From the NCBI GenBank assembly GCA_947172415.1, contig OX359191.1, positions 1,116,001 to 1,180,000 of the forward strand: a stretch of 64,000 bases of DNA, read 5' to 3'. The notes under the pieces are model-generated. The model was not told the origin of the DNA. It searched no databases and saw nothing but the letters and a program-made list of their open reading frames with translations. Origin of the DNA: Chondrosia reniformis. Its lineage: Eukaryota > Porifera > Demospongiae > Chondrillida > Chondrillidae. A program made the translations under genes and the position numbers. Below are positions 1 to 13,305 of the stretch, one piece after another (within the stretch, counting starts at the first letter, position 1; each line of letters begins with the position of its first letter).

Positions 1-168
1 TGTAATAATATTGGTTAAATTAGGATGTATTTTTAGACATTTTTATAAACTGAAAGATATTTAATTATAAACTGATTGTGAATAAGGATAAATTACACCT
101 CTCCATGATATATGTACTTTTAACTCTTAAGTTTACAGTCTAGTAGAATTATATGACTGTCACACCTA

Positions 169-192
169 TGTGTGTGTGTGTGTGTGTGTGTG
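169..192. repeat. (TG)n microsatellite
   Basis: An uninterrupted run of about 12 TG dinucleotides. Confidence 0.9.
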
Positions 193-360
193 CTGTTTAA
201 GTTTAAAATACTTTAAAGGATACATGGTCCATATAAAATATATTTCGTCTTTTGTTTACCTTTTTCACATCTACTACAGTAATCATTGTTGCATTTATTA
301 ATTTACATGAGCTTGCAGTAAACTATATTATACGTATGTACATAGACTATTTTAACAATA

Positions 361-779
361 CAAGGTTATCAAGAGGAGTTTGTGTCTGTTAGCTAGACTG
401 GTGCTATTAGCAAGGTTATCAAGAGGAGTTTGTGTCTGTTAGCTAGACTGGTGCTATTAGCAAGGTTATCTAGAGGAGTTTGTGTCTGTTAGCTAGACTG
501 GTGCTATTAGCAAGGTTATCTAGAGGAGTTTGTGTCTGTTAGCTAGACTGGTGCTATTAGCAAGGTTATCAAGAGGAGTTTGTGTCTGTTAGCTAGACTG
601 GTGCTATTAGCAAGGTTATCAAGAGGAGTTTGTGTCTGTTAGCTAGACTGGTGCTATTAGCAAGGTTATCAAGAGGAGTTTGTGTCTGTTAGCTAGACTG
701 GTGCTATTAGCAAGGTTATCTAGAGGAGTTTGTGTCTGTTAGCTAGACTGGTACTATTAGCAAGGTTATCAAGAGGAGT
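361..779. repeat. 50-bp minisatellite, about 8.4 copies
   Basis: Near-perfect direct repeats begin at 361, 411, 461, 511, 561, 611, 661 and 711, with a partial copy at 761. Each unit starts CAAGGTTATC and ends GTGCTATTAG. The main variation is one base in the second block: the copies at 461, 511 and 711 read TCTAGAGG and the others TCAAGAGG. The high identity suggests recent amplification or homogenisation. Confidence 0.97.
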
Positions 780-2256
780 GTATCTCTATCAATTACAATT
801 AATGTTACTTGTCATATGATTTTAAAGCTAGTCAGCCTATCTTGATCAAACGTTTATATGAGTTTGGAGTGCCTAGGAATACATATGCTGGTTGTATACA
901 TTATAAAGTACGTACGTATATCTGTTAGTTCACTTACCTAACGTATCTCCTGGCTTCCTTTGTTTACCAATCAAGTGGAACATGCTTGTGACTTCAGAAG
1001 CCACGTCCATCAGTACATTAGTGCTAGGAAGCTGATATGAAAAGACTTGTGGTTATATTATCAGGATTCTACGTATATATACACAGTAGATGTACTTAAA
1101 GACCATCATTGTTCTGTATTTCTGCCTACATACGTTAAAACATATATGTATATTGTTGTATGTTTCGACTATAATGTAAGTACCAGTTGTCACATATATA
1201 CGATGTATCATCACATATATGTACATACAATACATTTAAATGATAAGGGAAACCACAAGTACCCTATCGCAAAGAAGGAGGCATAAAAGTAGCAATCGCT
1301 GGTAATCAGGGTTCTTGTGCCGTGACACAATTCCTTTTAGATATTTCCTCTTTTATTTTTTCCTTGAGAAAAAATGTCTTTTTTATTAGCAAGCAAAAAT
1401 TGAATTAGATTGCCTCAAGTGTAATATCTCCCATTGACTATAGTTCCATCATAAATAATAACAAATATTTTTGTGATCAGTAAGATTAAGTTCTTTCTCT
1501 AAGTATGGTATCCCTCCCCCTCCCCCCCTGTGAAGGTTTGTAAAGGACATCTTGATACAATTTATTTTGGTTTATTATGCAGTTTATCAGGTGTATAAAA
1601 TGTATTTCGCATAATATTCATCTGTATGTGAGGTCATGGTTGTTGGTTTACGTATAATTGATGATGAAAGAGAAATAACAATGTGAGATGTTCACACGTA
1701 CAAATGATGGAATAAAGTTACTTTATAGAATATGTAAAATTGTAAAAGTACAAAACAAAACTAATTGTACAAGTATAATGTTATGGTTCAGATGTCAACA
1801 ACTTGAATGGCTATGATTTTAATAACAAAATTCCATGCATGTAACACCGAATGTCATAACTAAATAGTGACTTTTAATTTTAGTATCAGCTAAAGAAAGG
1901 AAAGTGTAGTAGCTGCACTAGTGAGATTTCTGTGTTGTCATGTGTTGCTATTAGTACTGCATCGCTGGGTACACAATTTCAGGAACACAATTCTCTTAGT
2001 TGATACTTTAATGGAAGTTCCATTTCAAGGGTTACTGAAAGTAGTTTCATAACATGGAAACTGCTAATAGTGCTGTGTTTTTGCTCAATTCATCACTCTA
2101 CCATGTCCTTATTTTTACTCTATTTTACATAAACTTTCAGAGTTGTATTTTTGGTAGTCATACAAGTTAACCAGTCCACCATCCCACAGTAAATACCTGT
2201 CTATTTAGTCACTTATGATACCTCAATTATTAACCCATTTACTGGTCACCTAGCCA

Positions 2257-2372
2257 TCCTCTCCTTATTTGGAAATAAATGCATTAATAGCTCTCCTTAT
2301 TTGGAAATAGCTATAGTTGCCTCTCCTTATTTGGAAATATCTCTAGTTGCCTCTCCTTATTAGGACATGGCA
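2257..2372. repeat. ~31-bp degenerate tandem repeat, 4 copies
   Basis: Four copies of CTCTCCTTATTTGGAAAT occur at roughly 30-31 bp spacing, near 2259, 2290, 2321 and 2351. The last copy diverges to TTAGGACAT. Confidence 0.85.
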
Positions 2373-2784
2373 CTGGAGTAAGGTAGAGGACAGGTCCTGT
2401 ACATTCTTTGTTCTCAATCCAATAGACTTTACAGGAGGCCTAAAAGAGCCATGCAAACAGCAGTGATGGACAGTACAGTCCACCCATTATCACCTTTGAT
2501 TGTTCCTACATATGCGTATGTGGAACAATTCTTCTATCTTGTGTTAGTGTAAGAAAGTCATGCCTGTGTTTAGCAGCTGTCCCTAGATTTATATTCTTAT
2601 TAGTAATCTCCGATGTGCAGTGGGCTGTGATTCATCTGATGTCTGTTCCCTAATCACTTACTGGATACATAGTAAGGTGTCAACATGAGCATAACGGGAT
2701 GGAAAATTAACAGAGTATACAATACTGCAAGCATTTCTGAACCAATTTACAGTCCTCCTCCAGCTGAGTATAGCTCCCTTTGGA

Positions 2785-2952
2785 GAGTGGAGTGTGGTAC
2801 CCCAGGGAGTGGAGTGTGGTACCCCAGGGAGTGGAGTGTGGTACCCCAGGGAGTGGAGTGTGGTACCCCAGGGAGTGGAGTGTGGTACCTCAGGGAGTGG
2901 AGTGTGGTACCCCAGGGAGTGGAGTGTGGTACCTCAGGGTGTGGAGTGTGGT
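2785..2952. repeat. 22-bp minisatellite, about 7 copies
   Basis: The repeat contains GTGGTACCCCAGGGAGTGGA and has a 22-bp period. The period is not a multiple of three, so all three forward frames carry the same shifted peptide repeat. Those open frames are repeat artefacts rather than genes. The unit resembles the 22-bp array at 46886-47360 (CAGG, AGTGG and GTGTGG in the same order). Confidence 0.95.
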
Positions 2953-5900
2953 TTCTCTCATATCTCAGGAAGTATTGAAACACCTGTCAATAAAGCACTT
3001 GATACTGTGATAATGTACCACCCACTAATTAGGGGAAAAACCAGGGGCTCGCTTAGTTATCACAGCACGTGCCATTACATTAATGTAATGCGAAACCTAA
3101 CGACTGATACTTGTACTAATTACTAATTATAAATGTGGAACAAGAGATGTGATTGTATTCCCTGATAGCCAATTTATTATGAATGAACCTGACCCGTCCT
3201 ATCTGAACAATATGCGTAAGCTATTGTCCCACAAACTGCATTTACGTGTTATGGCAAATATATTATTATTTATGTACGCAACTCTGTATTAATGAAGTTT
3301 AGTAGTTGTGATGATTGAAGTGTACATTTGTAACTTGAGGTTAGCTATTACCTTTCTAAGACTCCTACCTTATCTATACTAAGAATTGTAACAAATATTA
3401 TCAATTGTTCTTCTAGCATTGACATGTGTCTATATTAATCAATCCATCAAATCCATGCAGCTGTATCTTCTATGCAGAAGGTAGCGAATAGAATTACATA
3501 TGCGAAGATAGTAATGGATGAAGAGGAAGCACAAAGCATTCGAGTATTTATTAGTTATAATCTTGACATTAGAGATCATCAATCCACTGCTTTCTCAGAC
3601 ATTCTCTTGGCCTGTTCCCTGGTGCTTCTACCGTAAACCTTCTTACTACTACGTATTTAATATCCTTGAGCGATGTTATATTTTTACAGAAAGGATCTGT
3701 GCTTGAAAATACTTCTAAGCCCATTTCATTCTCTGACATACGTAATACATGCGTAGATGTCATTATTGTTTTTGTTATCAAAGCTTTGAACTACTTTTCT
3801 ACCATTTCTTATTCACTGGTCAAACAACAGTTCATTTAACTGATTCAGATGTCTTATCGTTGTACATGCTTCTCCTCTTATTGGATTGCATGATTGTGTT
3901 TGTAGTGTAATTGGGTTTTGGGCAAGAAGTACACTTGTGGTCATTGAGATAAAAGTATTCCGAATAAACCATAGGAACTCACTTAACAATGAAAAACTGA
4001 CTAATATATTAACTAATCTATTGTATTGGAACATTTAGGAAAAACTATTTTCCGCTAATGTTTTCATACCGTTTCATTGATCACACATGGAAATTGTCTA
4101 TAGCTTTTGTTTTGTTATGTTTTTTTGATAGTCAACCTCTGAAACATGTTAATAGATTTGTAGCTGTATTTTTGTAAAGAATTGGTTTATTTCTTAGATG
4201 ATAGTTTTGAAGATTCTCTCAAAGATTTTTTTAGATTAAGGGTTTTGTTTAAACTTACCTGTGAAAGATTTATCATCAGAAGATTATTTATATTTGTGAT
4301 AATACAATTATCAAACTTGAATTAAAAAGAAAAAGGGTTGATGAGATAAATATCTTAAAAATTAATATCTATAATTAATAACTATTACTGAGCAATTGAA
4401 TTTCTTATTTACATACTTAAGTATATATGTATGTATGTACATTCTGACACTGCAAAATTGAATGTCTTGCAAATATTTCCTGTTATATATTTGAAATGTT
4501 GCTGATGCTCTTATAAACATTTATTTACTCTCTGTTAAATGTACTAAGATTCATTGTTGATTTATGAGATGATAATCAACGATACACCAAATAGGATGGC
4601 CATGTTTTTAGCCTGCTGAACAGTGTATGTATGTTGACAGGGTCCCAACATTAAGGCCAGTCATTGTACATTTTTTGACGTGAGATCTCAACAATTCCGA
4701 CCTTCCATCTATTCATTAATGAATGAACTACGTAAGTTCTCAAGTTGAATGGCATTGGTATATTAACCTTAAGGGACCATTGTAGATGTACTTTGCTGAA
4801 GTACCAACTATCAATTACTTCCTTATTCCATTTAACAGTGAACCCTATCCCATCTCGGATCAATTTGATTATACTGTTTGTCTGTTGAAGTGTAGCAGGA
4901 ATTAGGAAATTGTACTATTTCAACCATTTAGCACGAAAGATCAACTGGTGTGCTAATTATTAGTTTGCGCTGCTCAACAGAGGAGATAATATTTGTTATG
5001 GTTTGATGTGATGGTGCGTAGTATCTTTTGAAGTTATGCTGTTGAAAACATTAAAAAATAAAAAACAAGAGATCTTAGTCTGTAATATCAATAAAGGTCT
5101 CTATACATATGTGTATGGCTAATTATACTCTAAAATTTTAAGTAGAAACTACATGTAACATTATGATAGTTTAATAGAATTCAATGCTTTCTGAGTATAA
5201 CTATTTTAACTAGGTATGTATACTGTATACCCACTGCATAGGAGAACAACCTTTAAGGGATTGATTGATTGGCCTATTCTTGTCATATTTTTGTATAACT
5301 ATTTTGTCCATTTAACCATTCGCTGATGTATTAATGCATTATTATGTTGCTATTTCCCTCTTATAATAACGTAGTAAGGTATGTGTAGTTAATCCAAAGT
5401 CTATGATTTTGGAGTTCGTATCCTTAAAGTTGGCCTAAGATCCTAAGGTATTCTATATTATTTAAATAAGCGATCGGTAACTATAGAATTTTACCTTTAA
5501 ATGAAAAAAAGATTTTAAAAGAAGGAGGATTGTTAAAGCTTTGCTGTTACAATCGTATCTTTCTGGAGTAGTGGCGGTCAAAAAGTGACAGTGGATTAGA
5601 TTTCTAGTAATTATTTTTTAACCTCTATGGTGACATTAACATTATACAAATATGTTATTGAAACTGGTCGTCTTTTAATTGTTCATTACGTATGTCTTTA
5701 TCTATAAACAGCTTTCCTATATATTGTAGGTATAGGTAGTTGGTAAATAATACCATGTACGCATGTGGGCTGTGCATGCGGCTAGACACTTGATTTAATA
5801 AAAAGATGATTATTTTGTTACCTTAAGCAGTCATCTGAACGATGAAGATATGAAACTAAATACTAATCTGAGAATTCATATCACTTTTTATTTAATTATG

Positions 5901-7140
5901 TGTCTGGTCGCTATAGAGCACTCCCTTAGTGACCCATCAATTAAGGACAGTGACCAACAGTAAGGAGTGATAAAGCATTCATTTCTGATCACTAATTTAT
6001 GGTTTTGAGTTTAGAACTCTAATCTTCCCTTCAAAATGTCCTACTTTGTAGATATGGCATTCTAGACAGTTTATTTAGAATTACTGTAAATGTGGATTTT
6101 ACAAGTTCTAATACATCTATTTTGACAAGGCTAGTTATGTTTAAATATCTGGCTATCAGCTCTAGCTGGGTGTGACGGTGAACCCGTTCTGTTGATTGCA
6201 TGGTTACTATCTTATGTTGGGTAGTTCTTTGCCTGTACATACTGTAATAATATATATAATATATGCATCCTCTATTAGCCTTAGCTCAATACCATAAGCC
6301 ATACATGGTATTTGCATATACTACGTATGGTTAAGATGCTGTTCTACATTTGTCGCCGAGTTACACATACAGCTGCTTTGGTATATCAGGACTTCTTCCT
6401 TATGCTACAGCATTTAGTTCAATAGGAATTATTCTCCAAACTTAAACCCGATTTAATGTATTTATTTTCACCTTTTGTTGTCAAAAAAGCAAAACAATCC
6501 ATTCTATCCAGATGTACAGATTATGTTTAAGTGTTAGCTTAGCTTATGCATGTAAATTGGTTGGTGGAGATACTGGAAAACTAATAAGCTAATGAACTTA
6601 ACAGTTGTCGCAAGTTGCAGGACACTTATTGAAGTAGAATGTTCCTAATTGGTCGTATATGTCAATATTTATACATCCTTGTTGATACAATAATCAGTCA
6701 ATCAGTATAGAAAGTACCCTCATTCATAACCAAAGATTGATAATTGTATATGGTGTATTAGCCCCAATGTCTCTCAATTTCAATGTTTTACCTTGCAATA
6801 GAATTAGAGAAGGAGGGAGACAACCTTTTTGAAAGTGCACCTTTGAAGCTTATCAAATACCCTATTAATGCCATGAATTGACACTGACAATGGAGAGATA
6901 CTATCTGTACTCTGGATAACAATCCATTCTCTTTGTAATTGTGATTTATAGCTGCCATACAGCCCATCTCTGTGTATGTATATGCCTTCTTTAGAGGTAC
7001 AATTTAATTGTATTGAGATTCATTATTCTATAGGCACACACATAAAGTTAATGGCAAGTACAATGATATAGGTTAATGGTGGAGGTCTACAGGAACATTA
7101 AAGTTCCTTAACCAAATAAAGTATACTATATAAATCTTGA

Positions 7141-7360
7141 AAGAATAAAGGAGTGCTTGTTGCGATCATTATGAGAATAAAGCCTCAATTGTTTGGTGCA
7201 TCTTTAACATCACCAGATGTCACACCCTTTACCATTTAAACTGGTTTGTATTCCCATTCCTCATATATTGCTGATGAAGACCTCCGGGTTGAAGTGTCTT
7301 AAACTAGTAAATTCATGTTGCTGATGCTCAATAAGGCTTTATTCTCATATAAACCTTATC
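7141..7360. mobile_element. Short element with 15-bp inverted termini
   Basis: ATGAGAATAAAGCCT at 7171-7185 is exactly inverted at about 7336-7350 (AGGCTTTATTCTCAT). The right half (CTGATGAAGACCTCC onward) is homologous, in reverse orientation, to 44828-44945. A two-locus match plus terminal inversion suggests a non-autonomous DNA element. It has no coding capacity. Confidence 0.6.
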
Positions 7361-7966
7361 ACAGAGTGTCGAGTTTAGATAAAAGTTTAATGTTGATAAT
7401 CAAAGCTTTAAGGGCCAATTAGCTTTACATGAATATAAGGTCTCCCATTTTTAGATGTGCGCAGTTAAGCTGTTCCACCCTGTGTACTGTATCTAATTTA
7501 CAAAACCATATTTTGCAGGAGTAATTAAAACAATTTAAATCGGTGGATTTCTTTAGCAACAAAATGATTCTCAATCTAATACATATAATCCATAGATGGA
7601 CAGTAGTGATTCATTGGGTATATGGCTGTAATTTCCATTGTTAAAGTTTTGGATGAAAAGTAGTTCACAACTTCTGATCCACCAATACCATCTGCCTCTT
7701 GCAATTCACCTTTTTCAAAACACCTCTGTAACTGAATAGTGCAATTCTCTTTTAATTTGCACATGCAAAAAGTATGTAAATTGTACATGAATTGAACAAT
7801 ACAAAAATACAAAGCAAAAGTGTGTGTTTATTTGTAAATTCTTCTGTGTCAATATATTTATACTTAATATTTATATGTAATATACAATAGTAATCTTCTA
7901 ATCCAATAGAAATATAATGTAATATGTATCCCCATTAAATCTTTTTTTCTTTTTTTCCTTCTACAG

Positions 7967-8812
7967 TCTTTGCAACCAGGAGCACATGTATTCCCAGCCC
8001 CCCAACTGATTCAACAATATCCCGTTCAGTCCTCTGTGACTGTGTATCGCTTACCAATGGTGTATATAGCCAATCCACAAGCTGTTGTAGGGCAGCCAAA
8101 CCTTCCAATCACTGCTGCCTCCGGATCCCGCGTCATACTAGCACCGCACATGGTGGGCACCCAGCCGCTCATCATCTCTCCTGCCTTGCCATCCCCTGCC
8201 ACCACCATGTCACAGGTAGCCGCTCCCTTAACTCAGGAGAGAACCACCTCATCCATGCGGGTTGCCAAGGAACCCACCAGGTCTGAGAGGGAAGATCCCA
8301 TTTTAATTCATCACAAGCCCGATGTTACTGATGAGGAAACAGATGATGATATGGAAATTATTGATAGAGACAATAGAGACACACCAGAAAGGGCTGGTGA
8401 GATGCTTCGCTCCTCTCTAGAAGATGAAGATCAGGAGGGAGAGAATAAAGAAGAAGATGAATACATTTGTCAGTTGCCAATTGAAGAAGCCTCGTCCAGC
8501 GATGATGATTCATTTGATGAACAGCAGCACTCTAGCAGCACAACTCCAGGAGATGTGGACAAAGTGTTGGATAAGCAACCAAATCTTGTAAAAAATGTTA
8601 TATTTCCAAGAGCAGTTTTAGACAGCCAGTTTGTACGGCCGCAAATGCAACTCCGTCATTACCTGCCACAAGTAGAAACCTCAGGAGGAGGAGTTTATGT
8701 GGTCCAACAGGTATTGCAAAACAGAGGCCTGATGGAAGGATCACAGAAGTTGGGGCTGGTGAGTGTGGTATCCAACAAGCCAGTTGTCAAGGAGAAGAGT
8801 GAGAAAGGTTAG
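7967..8812 (+). CDS. 3'-terminal coding exon, unidentified acidic nuclear-type protein
   Basis: An open exon of 281 codons plus stop follows a textbook acceptor: a long pyrimidine tract then CTACAG at 7961-7966. The frame is open from the splice site (SLQPGAHVFP...), so the start codon must lie in an upstream exon not identified here. The first ~100 residues are rich in Pro, Gln, Val and Ala. They are followed by a strongly acidic Asp/Glu/Ser region (about residues 115-195, including DEETDDDMEIIDRDN) and a mixed tail ending EKSEKG. This composition resembles transcription-factor or coactivator activation regions, but I recognise no domain or family. The stop is TAG at 8810-8812. AATAAA 120 bp later supports a terminal exon, although a GTGAGT at 8760 could be an alternative donor. 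Base composition is clearly higher in GC than the flanks, as expected of coding sequence. Confidence 0.75.
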   Translation, partial: SLQPGAHVFPAPQLIQQYPVQSSVTVYRLPMVYIANPQAVVGQPNLPITAASGSRVILAPHMVGTQPLIISPALPSPATTMSQVAAPLTQERTTSSMRVAKEPTRSEREDPILIHHKPDVTDEETDDDMEIIDRDNRDTPERAGEMLRSSLEDEDQEGENKEEDEYICQLPIEEASSSDDDSFDEQQHSSSTTPGDVDKVLDKQPNLVKNVIFPRAVLDSQFVRPQMQLRHYLPQVETSGGGVYVVQQVLQNRGLMEGSQKLGLVSVVSNKPVVKEKSEKG

Positions 8813-8931
8813 ACACATATGTAGCTATGACTCCATTATAGTGCCATGCTTTTTTCTTTTTTTCTCTGCACAAAATATTTTTGATCCCAGCAACCTTTAA
8901 ACCTTAAATTTTAAGGAATACAGTACAATAC

Positions 8932-8937
8932 AATAAA
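8932..8937 (+). terminator. Polyadenylation signal AATAAA
   Basis: A canonical hexamer lies about 120 bp after the TAG stop of the 7967-8812 exon, which is suitable spacing for its 3' UTR. Confidence 0.6.
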
Positions 8938-11212
8938 GCAATAACTTATCACTTTTCATAAATAGTCTAAATGTATTACCAGATATAAATTATTCTCTGA
9001 TTGGTTGATTGGTTGCTAAGGTTTTAACCCAATTATTTTCATTTAGTCAGTCACATTGACTATTATGCAATTATGTATGTATATTGTTTTGACATGCATC
9101 TGTAATGTTTACCATTCTTAGTTACGATTTATCAGATAATCGATTGTTATACGTAGTTATTAACCGAATCTTGCCAATATTTCCTGTACTGTATTACAGC
9201 GAGTACTGAATTATAATATGATTGGAAACATACGATTTTAAAGTTATCATTTTAAAAATGACTCGAGAAGATTCTAGTCATTAACTCTACTTTTATTAGT
9301 AACTGCGTACCTGTATATTCTTGACAATGGATAGCGAGGCCATTTAACAATCTATCTCAATCTAATGCAGCTATGTAGATGTATTTTGAAATGACCACAA
9401 TTTGTAAATACGTAAATAATAATAATAATATAAATATAAATGTAAAGCATTTTCTTTTGTACGATATCCAATATTGAATTTTATCCCGTTATTTGAAAGG
9501 TGAGTTGCATGCATGCAGGACAGATCATGTAGGGTAGTATTATTGGCGTGACAATCCGAGCAGAATCAGTGCAGCGGTAACCGTCTAAATGGACTATGAC
9601 TATATGGAGCATGTGCACGCAGAAGTCACATGTACTTGGTTGTGTATACTGATAAATGTGAACTAATTGAGAATGCCTGTTTTCCACACTGAGCAAATCA
9701 CTTGGGAATTTTAAAAATACTACCACAACAGAATTTTAATGCTTTTTCTTAGAATACGGATACCACATTGACGTCATGAGTCTTTATTTGATTTTAGTGT
9801 ATAATTAGTAGATTATAGGACTTCTGTGTCTAATGTCTTCTGGAACGTGTTTTCTCTGTGTTCTTAATTTGTAGTGACGCCACTTCTGTTCTCATGTAAT
9901 GTGATTTACCCACCGACGCCTGTATGAATCATGTTTGCGGCAGGTTTGGGCATCTGGTTTTGCAACAGGTGGCCGTTTTCTTTGTTAAACAATATATTAT
10001 GGTTATCTGTTTGTGAATGGTAGTCTTGCTATGGGCTGTAAGGAGAATAACATTAGCCCGGCCCTGTAATTCTATATGTCATGATTTGATTTCCAAGTGA
10101 TTGGCATTTCACTCATGTTCGTATGTCTCGTGCATAATAAGAAATAAGAAAAAAATTTATCAATGATTAAATAAGTGGAATCAACTCATATGATTCGGTA
10201 AAAGTTTGTTTTTATGAAAAGGATACATTGATATATATAGATCGAATTAAATATATTTTGCATGCTTTAATGTACTAATTATCACAAAATATTTACTAAT
10301 TGCTTTTCTCAAATATACATTGTAGGTCTTCTTTACCATACCTAAAATGTATGAAAACTACTTGACATTTTATTTCTTAAGTTCTTCTGGTAAATGGTCT
10401 TATAGATTGGTCCTTGATTGTATGGATTTTTTTATATTTATGATCACATTGTTATTTCATTCTTTAAGTTACCAGTGTCAGTTTTATGCTATCTATTGAG
10501 CAGAACGTTAGATGTTTTGTTAAGCCAGGACAAATTTAACTAAATTATTATGGTTTACCTGAAATCAGGAATTACATGTTGCAAGTAGAGATCTATATGT
10601 TATTCACATTTACTGGTTCTTCTGAAGAAGGATACAAGGAAGAGTAAATCTACCCAATCAATTTAAAGAATGTGTATGGAGGGCCAGGAATGGAGCAGAA
10701 GAGATGTGTTTTCTAAATTGTGGCTTTGTCATTAACCTTTATACTCTTACGGTGATTGCTGACCTACATATATATATCACAATTCCTTTCTAATTTTTAA
10801 TCCAATACAGCATTTTTATTCTCATACTTGATTTATTGTATTTCCAGGGGACCTCAATCAATTTATGGAATATGATATAATTTTTTATACTGAACACTTA
10901 CAGGTAGTGGTTTAAGGTGTTTAAAAACATCTCTCTGTGTCAGTTGTGTTACAATTGGAATAACTAATGGGGTTATCTGCCCATGTTTGTGTCAGTCAAC
11001 CAGACACCAGCTGTGAATTAAATGCGACGTCAGTTTTCTTGCACTTAATGTGATTCCTTTACTTAATAAAAGATGGATTCTACTGTCTTTGTGTATGATA
11101 TCGACCCTAAATTGAGATAATTTTTTTAATGAGAGTAAAACCTCTTGCGGTCACCTTCTGTCGTAAACATAATATAATCGTCATGCCTTTTAAACTGTAG
11201 ACAAAGACTTAC

Positions 11213-11390
11213 AGCAATTTAATTTATTTCCATATACTAGTAGGCCTTCTTTGGTGTTGTAGTTGTTCACTGGATCCCACCACCTTTTAGCATTGCCTTT
11301 CATTCCGTGTGTTGTTCCAACCATATCAGTTTCAAAAGGTCTTGTTTTCCCATCCAGCTTCGAATAGTATTCCTCCAGTGTGGAGTTCAT
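11213..11390 (-). CDS. Weak candidate coding exon, unknown product
   Basis: On the minus strand an ATG at 11390 opens a frame of 59 complete codons (MNSTLEEYYSK...) whose amino-acid mix, including Trp-Trp and balanced charge, looks more protein-like than neighbouring frames. It runs into a good donor (T|GTAAGT, 11212-11207). An in-frame stop lies shortly upstream of the ATG. A TATAAAAA at about 11413-11406 is too close to the ATG to serve as its TATA box. I recognise no family, and no partner exon was found. It may be a chance frame or a transposon relic. Confidence 0.22.
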
Positions 11391-12837
11391 AGTATATATA
11401 TCGGGTTTTTATATTTATGCTGTTTTGGGAGAACTGACCCTATTGGATTTTAGCTTTATAACAGCTTTTTAAGACACTGAGTTACTTATACTGTTGAATA
11501 TTTCAATTTTACCAATTATTTTAGATGAACGTAGTGTAAGATATCTATGGCCATCTCTACATTTAGGCTTACAAAGGTATCTTCTATTATTGATTGATCG
11601 TTTATTGTATTAAATTGTAAATCTGTAAATTTCTTATCTGTTTCATCAAAAAGATTCTTCCAGTGTCTTGGAAACGGTTCTTATTCACAGCCTGATAGAT
11701 TTCAATTATTGAAGATTTTTAGTTGCAGGATCATTTAGCTGTTTTTTACCCTAAGAGACATTAGTAGTCATAACCTTTCCATTCCACACTATGATTGGTT
11801 GGCAGTAACTGATATGTTTGCCTTTGAATACCGATATACTGTGAATTGCCAATGAACCTATGTAAGGATGTTTCGTAATCATAGGGCTTAATTGCATAAT
11901 ATCAATTCACAATTAACTTGTATGGTCAAGTTTGTGCAATAAATTTTAAATTTCATAAGTGATGTATTTTATTATAACACTTGCATATTAAGTACATTTG
12001 AGCGTATTCACTTGTATAAGTAATCAAATTGATAATTAAACCGTAATAAATCACAATCAAGCCTTATGAAGAACACAAAAGAAGGAATCGCTAGGAATCG
12101 AACCCCTAAACCTACATTTGTATTATCAAGTGTACGATTACTTTGTTTCCTCTACCTTTATTTTTAATTGACCATAGGTCAGTAGTATAATTCCAGTTTA
12201 ATGTATGAATGGTGTGTTAAATGCATATGTGCCACATCTCAGACTACACCTGCAGTGTCTGATGGGCGGGTAATGTCTAGAAGGTGTATATCTTGGGTAT
12301 TCTTAGTTCTCAGTGTCTGGGAGGTGGGTGGTGTCATGAAGTACATGTACACACTTACTCTCTAAGTGTAATCAGATGTTGTTGCTTCCCTGTGCAGTCA
12401 CCTCAGCCCCTCTGGAGCATGAGTGAGATTTTATGGGATTTATTTTGAAACTACCTGTAGAATCTATCAGTTCAATTTTTTCCTTTTTTTCTCAAAGTCG
12501 ACCCTTTACCCTTAGATTTGCTTTGCATGAAATAAGCGGTTGGAAAGGTGAACCAACATAATAATGATATAAACTAAAAAAGAACTTTTAAGTAAATTGG
12601 GTCTTCACATTGTAGTGTTGAGTATATAATAACAAAATCCTTAATTTTGCTTGAAATTTTATTATGCAAGTATACAAGTATAACCCAGCCAGGTAAGGGA
12701 AGTTTATATGAGTAATCTAAAATGCCATTTTCTTACATATGACATCCACATTCTCCAATAAAGGCCTATAGCAAACTATGTACGTACGTACATATGCCTA
12801 GTGCTCAGGGTGAGGATACAAAAGTCTTATCTTTATC

Positions 12838-12925
12838 ATCTTCTACTCCACTGAGCCAGATAGCTATTTTTGGGAATGCCACCCTTCATCAGTGATCCTG
12901 CAAGTCTTTCTGGAAGTTTCTTAGA
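12838..12925 (+). mobile_element. Interspersed repeat family R1, 3' fragment
   Basis: Matches the distal half of the family: CTCCACTG, then a CAGA-TAGCT segment, then the CACCCTTCATCAGTGATCCTG block, followed by AGTCTTT. The proximal half is missing. Confidence 0.7.
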
Positions 12926-13138
12926 TCCTTTTTACGTGGTTGCTAATTAGATGTATATTCTGTATAGTAATTCACTTACACATACATAAGCCTTTATACA
13001 TATCTTTACTACTTATGTTCATGAAACAGGACGTTAAATTAAAAGTAATTGAAAGAAGTAATGTGCTGAATTTTATAAGTTTGGAACTTATGGAGGTTTG
13101 ACTATATACACAATTGCATAAATACTGTACATATACAA

Positions 13139-13305
13139 TGTGTGGAATTCCCAGAAGCAACTGTATGGCCCAATGTAGTAGAGGAAAAGTTGAGGGAGTC
13201 AGATCTTCTATCCTCAACCAAAGCTCTCACTAGATTTAGTTCCCTATAGACCTTTTACTCTAAAGTAGATGTAGCATGTTGAAAAATGGTGTGTTAGATT
13301 ATTTC
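13139..13305 (-). mobile_element. Interspersed repeat family R1
   Basis: Reverse-oriented copy. It reads GGAATTCCCAGAA, then CCAAAGCTCTCAC, TTTAGTTCCCTATAG, TACTCTAAAGTAGATGTAGC, and ends at the family terminus GTGTGTTAGATTATT. Confidence 0.85.

Larger units (their letters stand above)
1..7966. other. Gene-free flank with tandem repeats
   Basis: No convincing coding exon is visible before the acceptor at 7966. The short open frames here have low-complexity or AT-driven translations and no recognisable domain. The stretch contains a GT microsatellite, a 50-bp array, a roughly 31-bp array, a 22-bp array and a small inverted-repeat element, listed separately. It could include introns and upstream exons of the gene whose last exon begins at 7967, but none could be identified by eye. 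Confidence 0.5.

Noticed and set aside
361-779. CRISPR-like reading of the 50-bp repeat
   Set aside because: The repeats are contiguous with no unique spacers, and the window is animal DNA. It is a minisatellite.
4651-4863. 70-codon minus-strand frame
   Set aside because: No splice sites, family resemblance or composition shift was seen to support coding.
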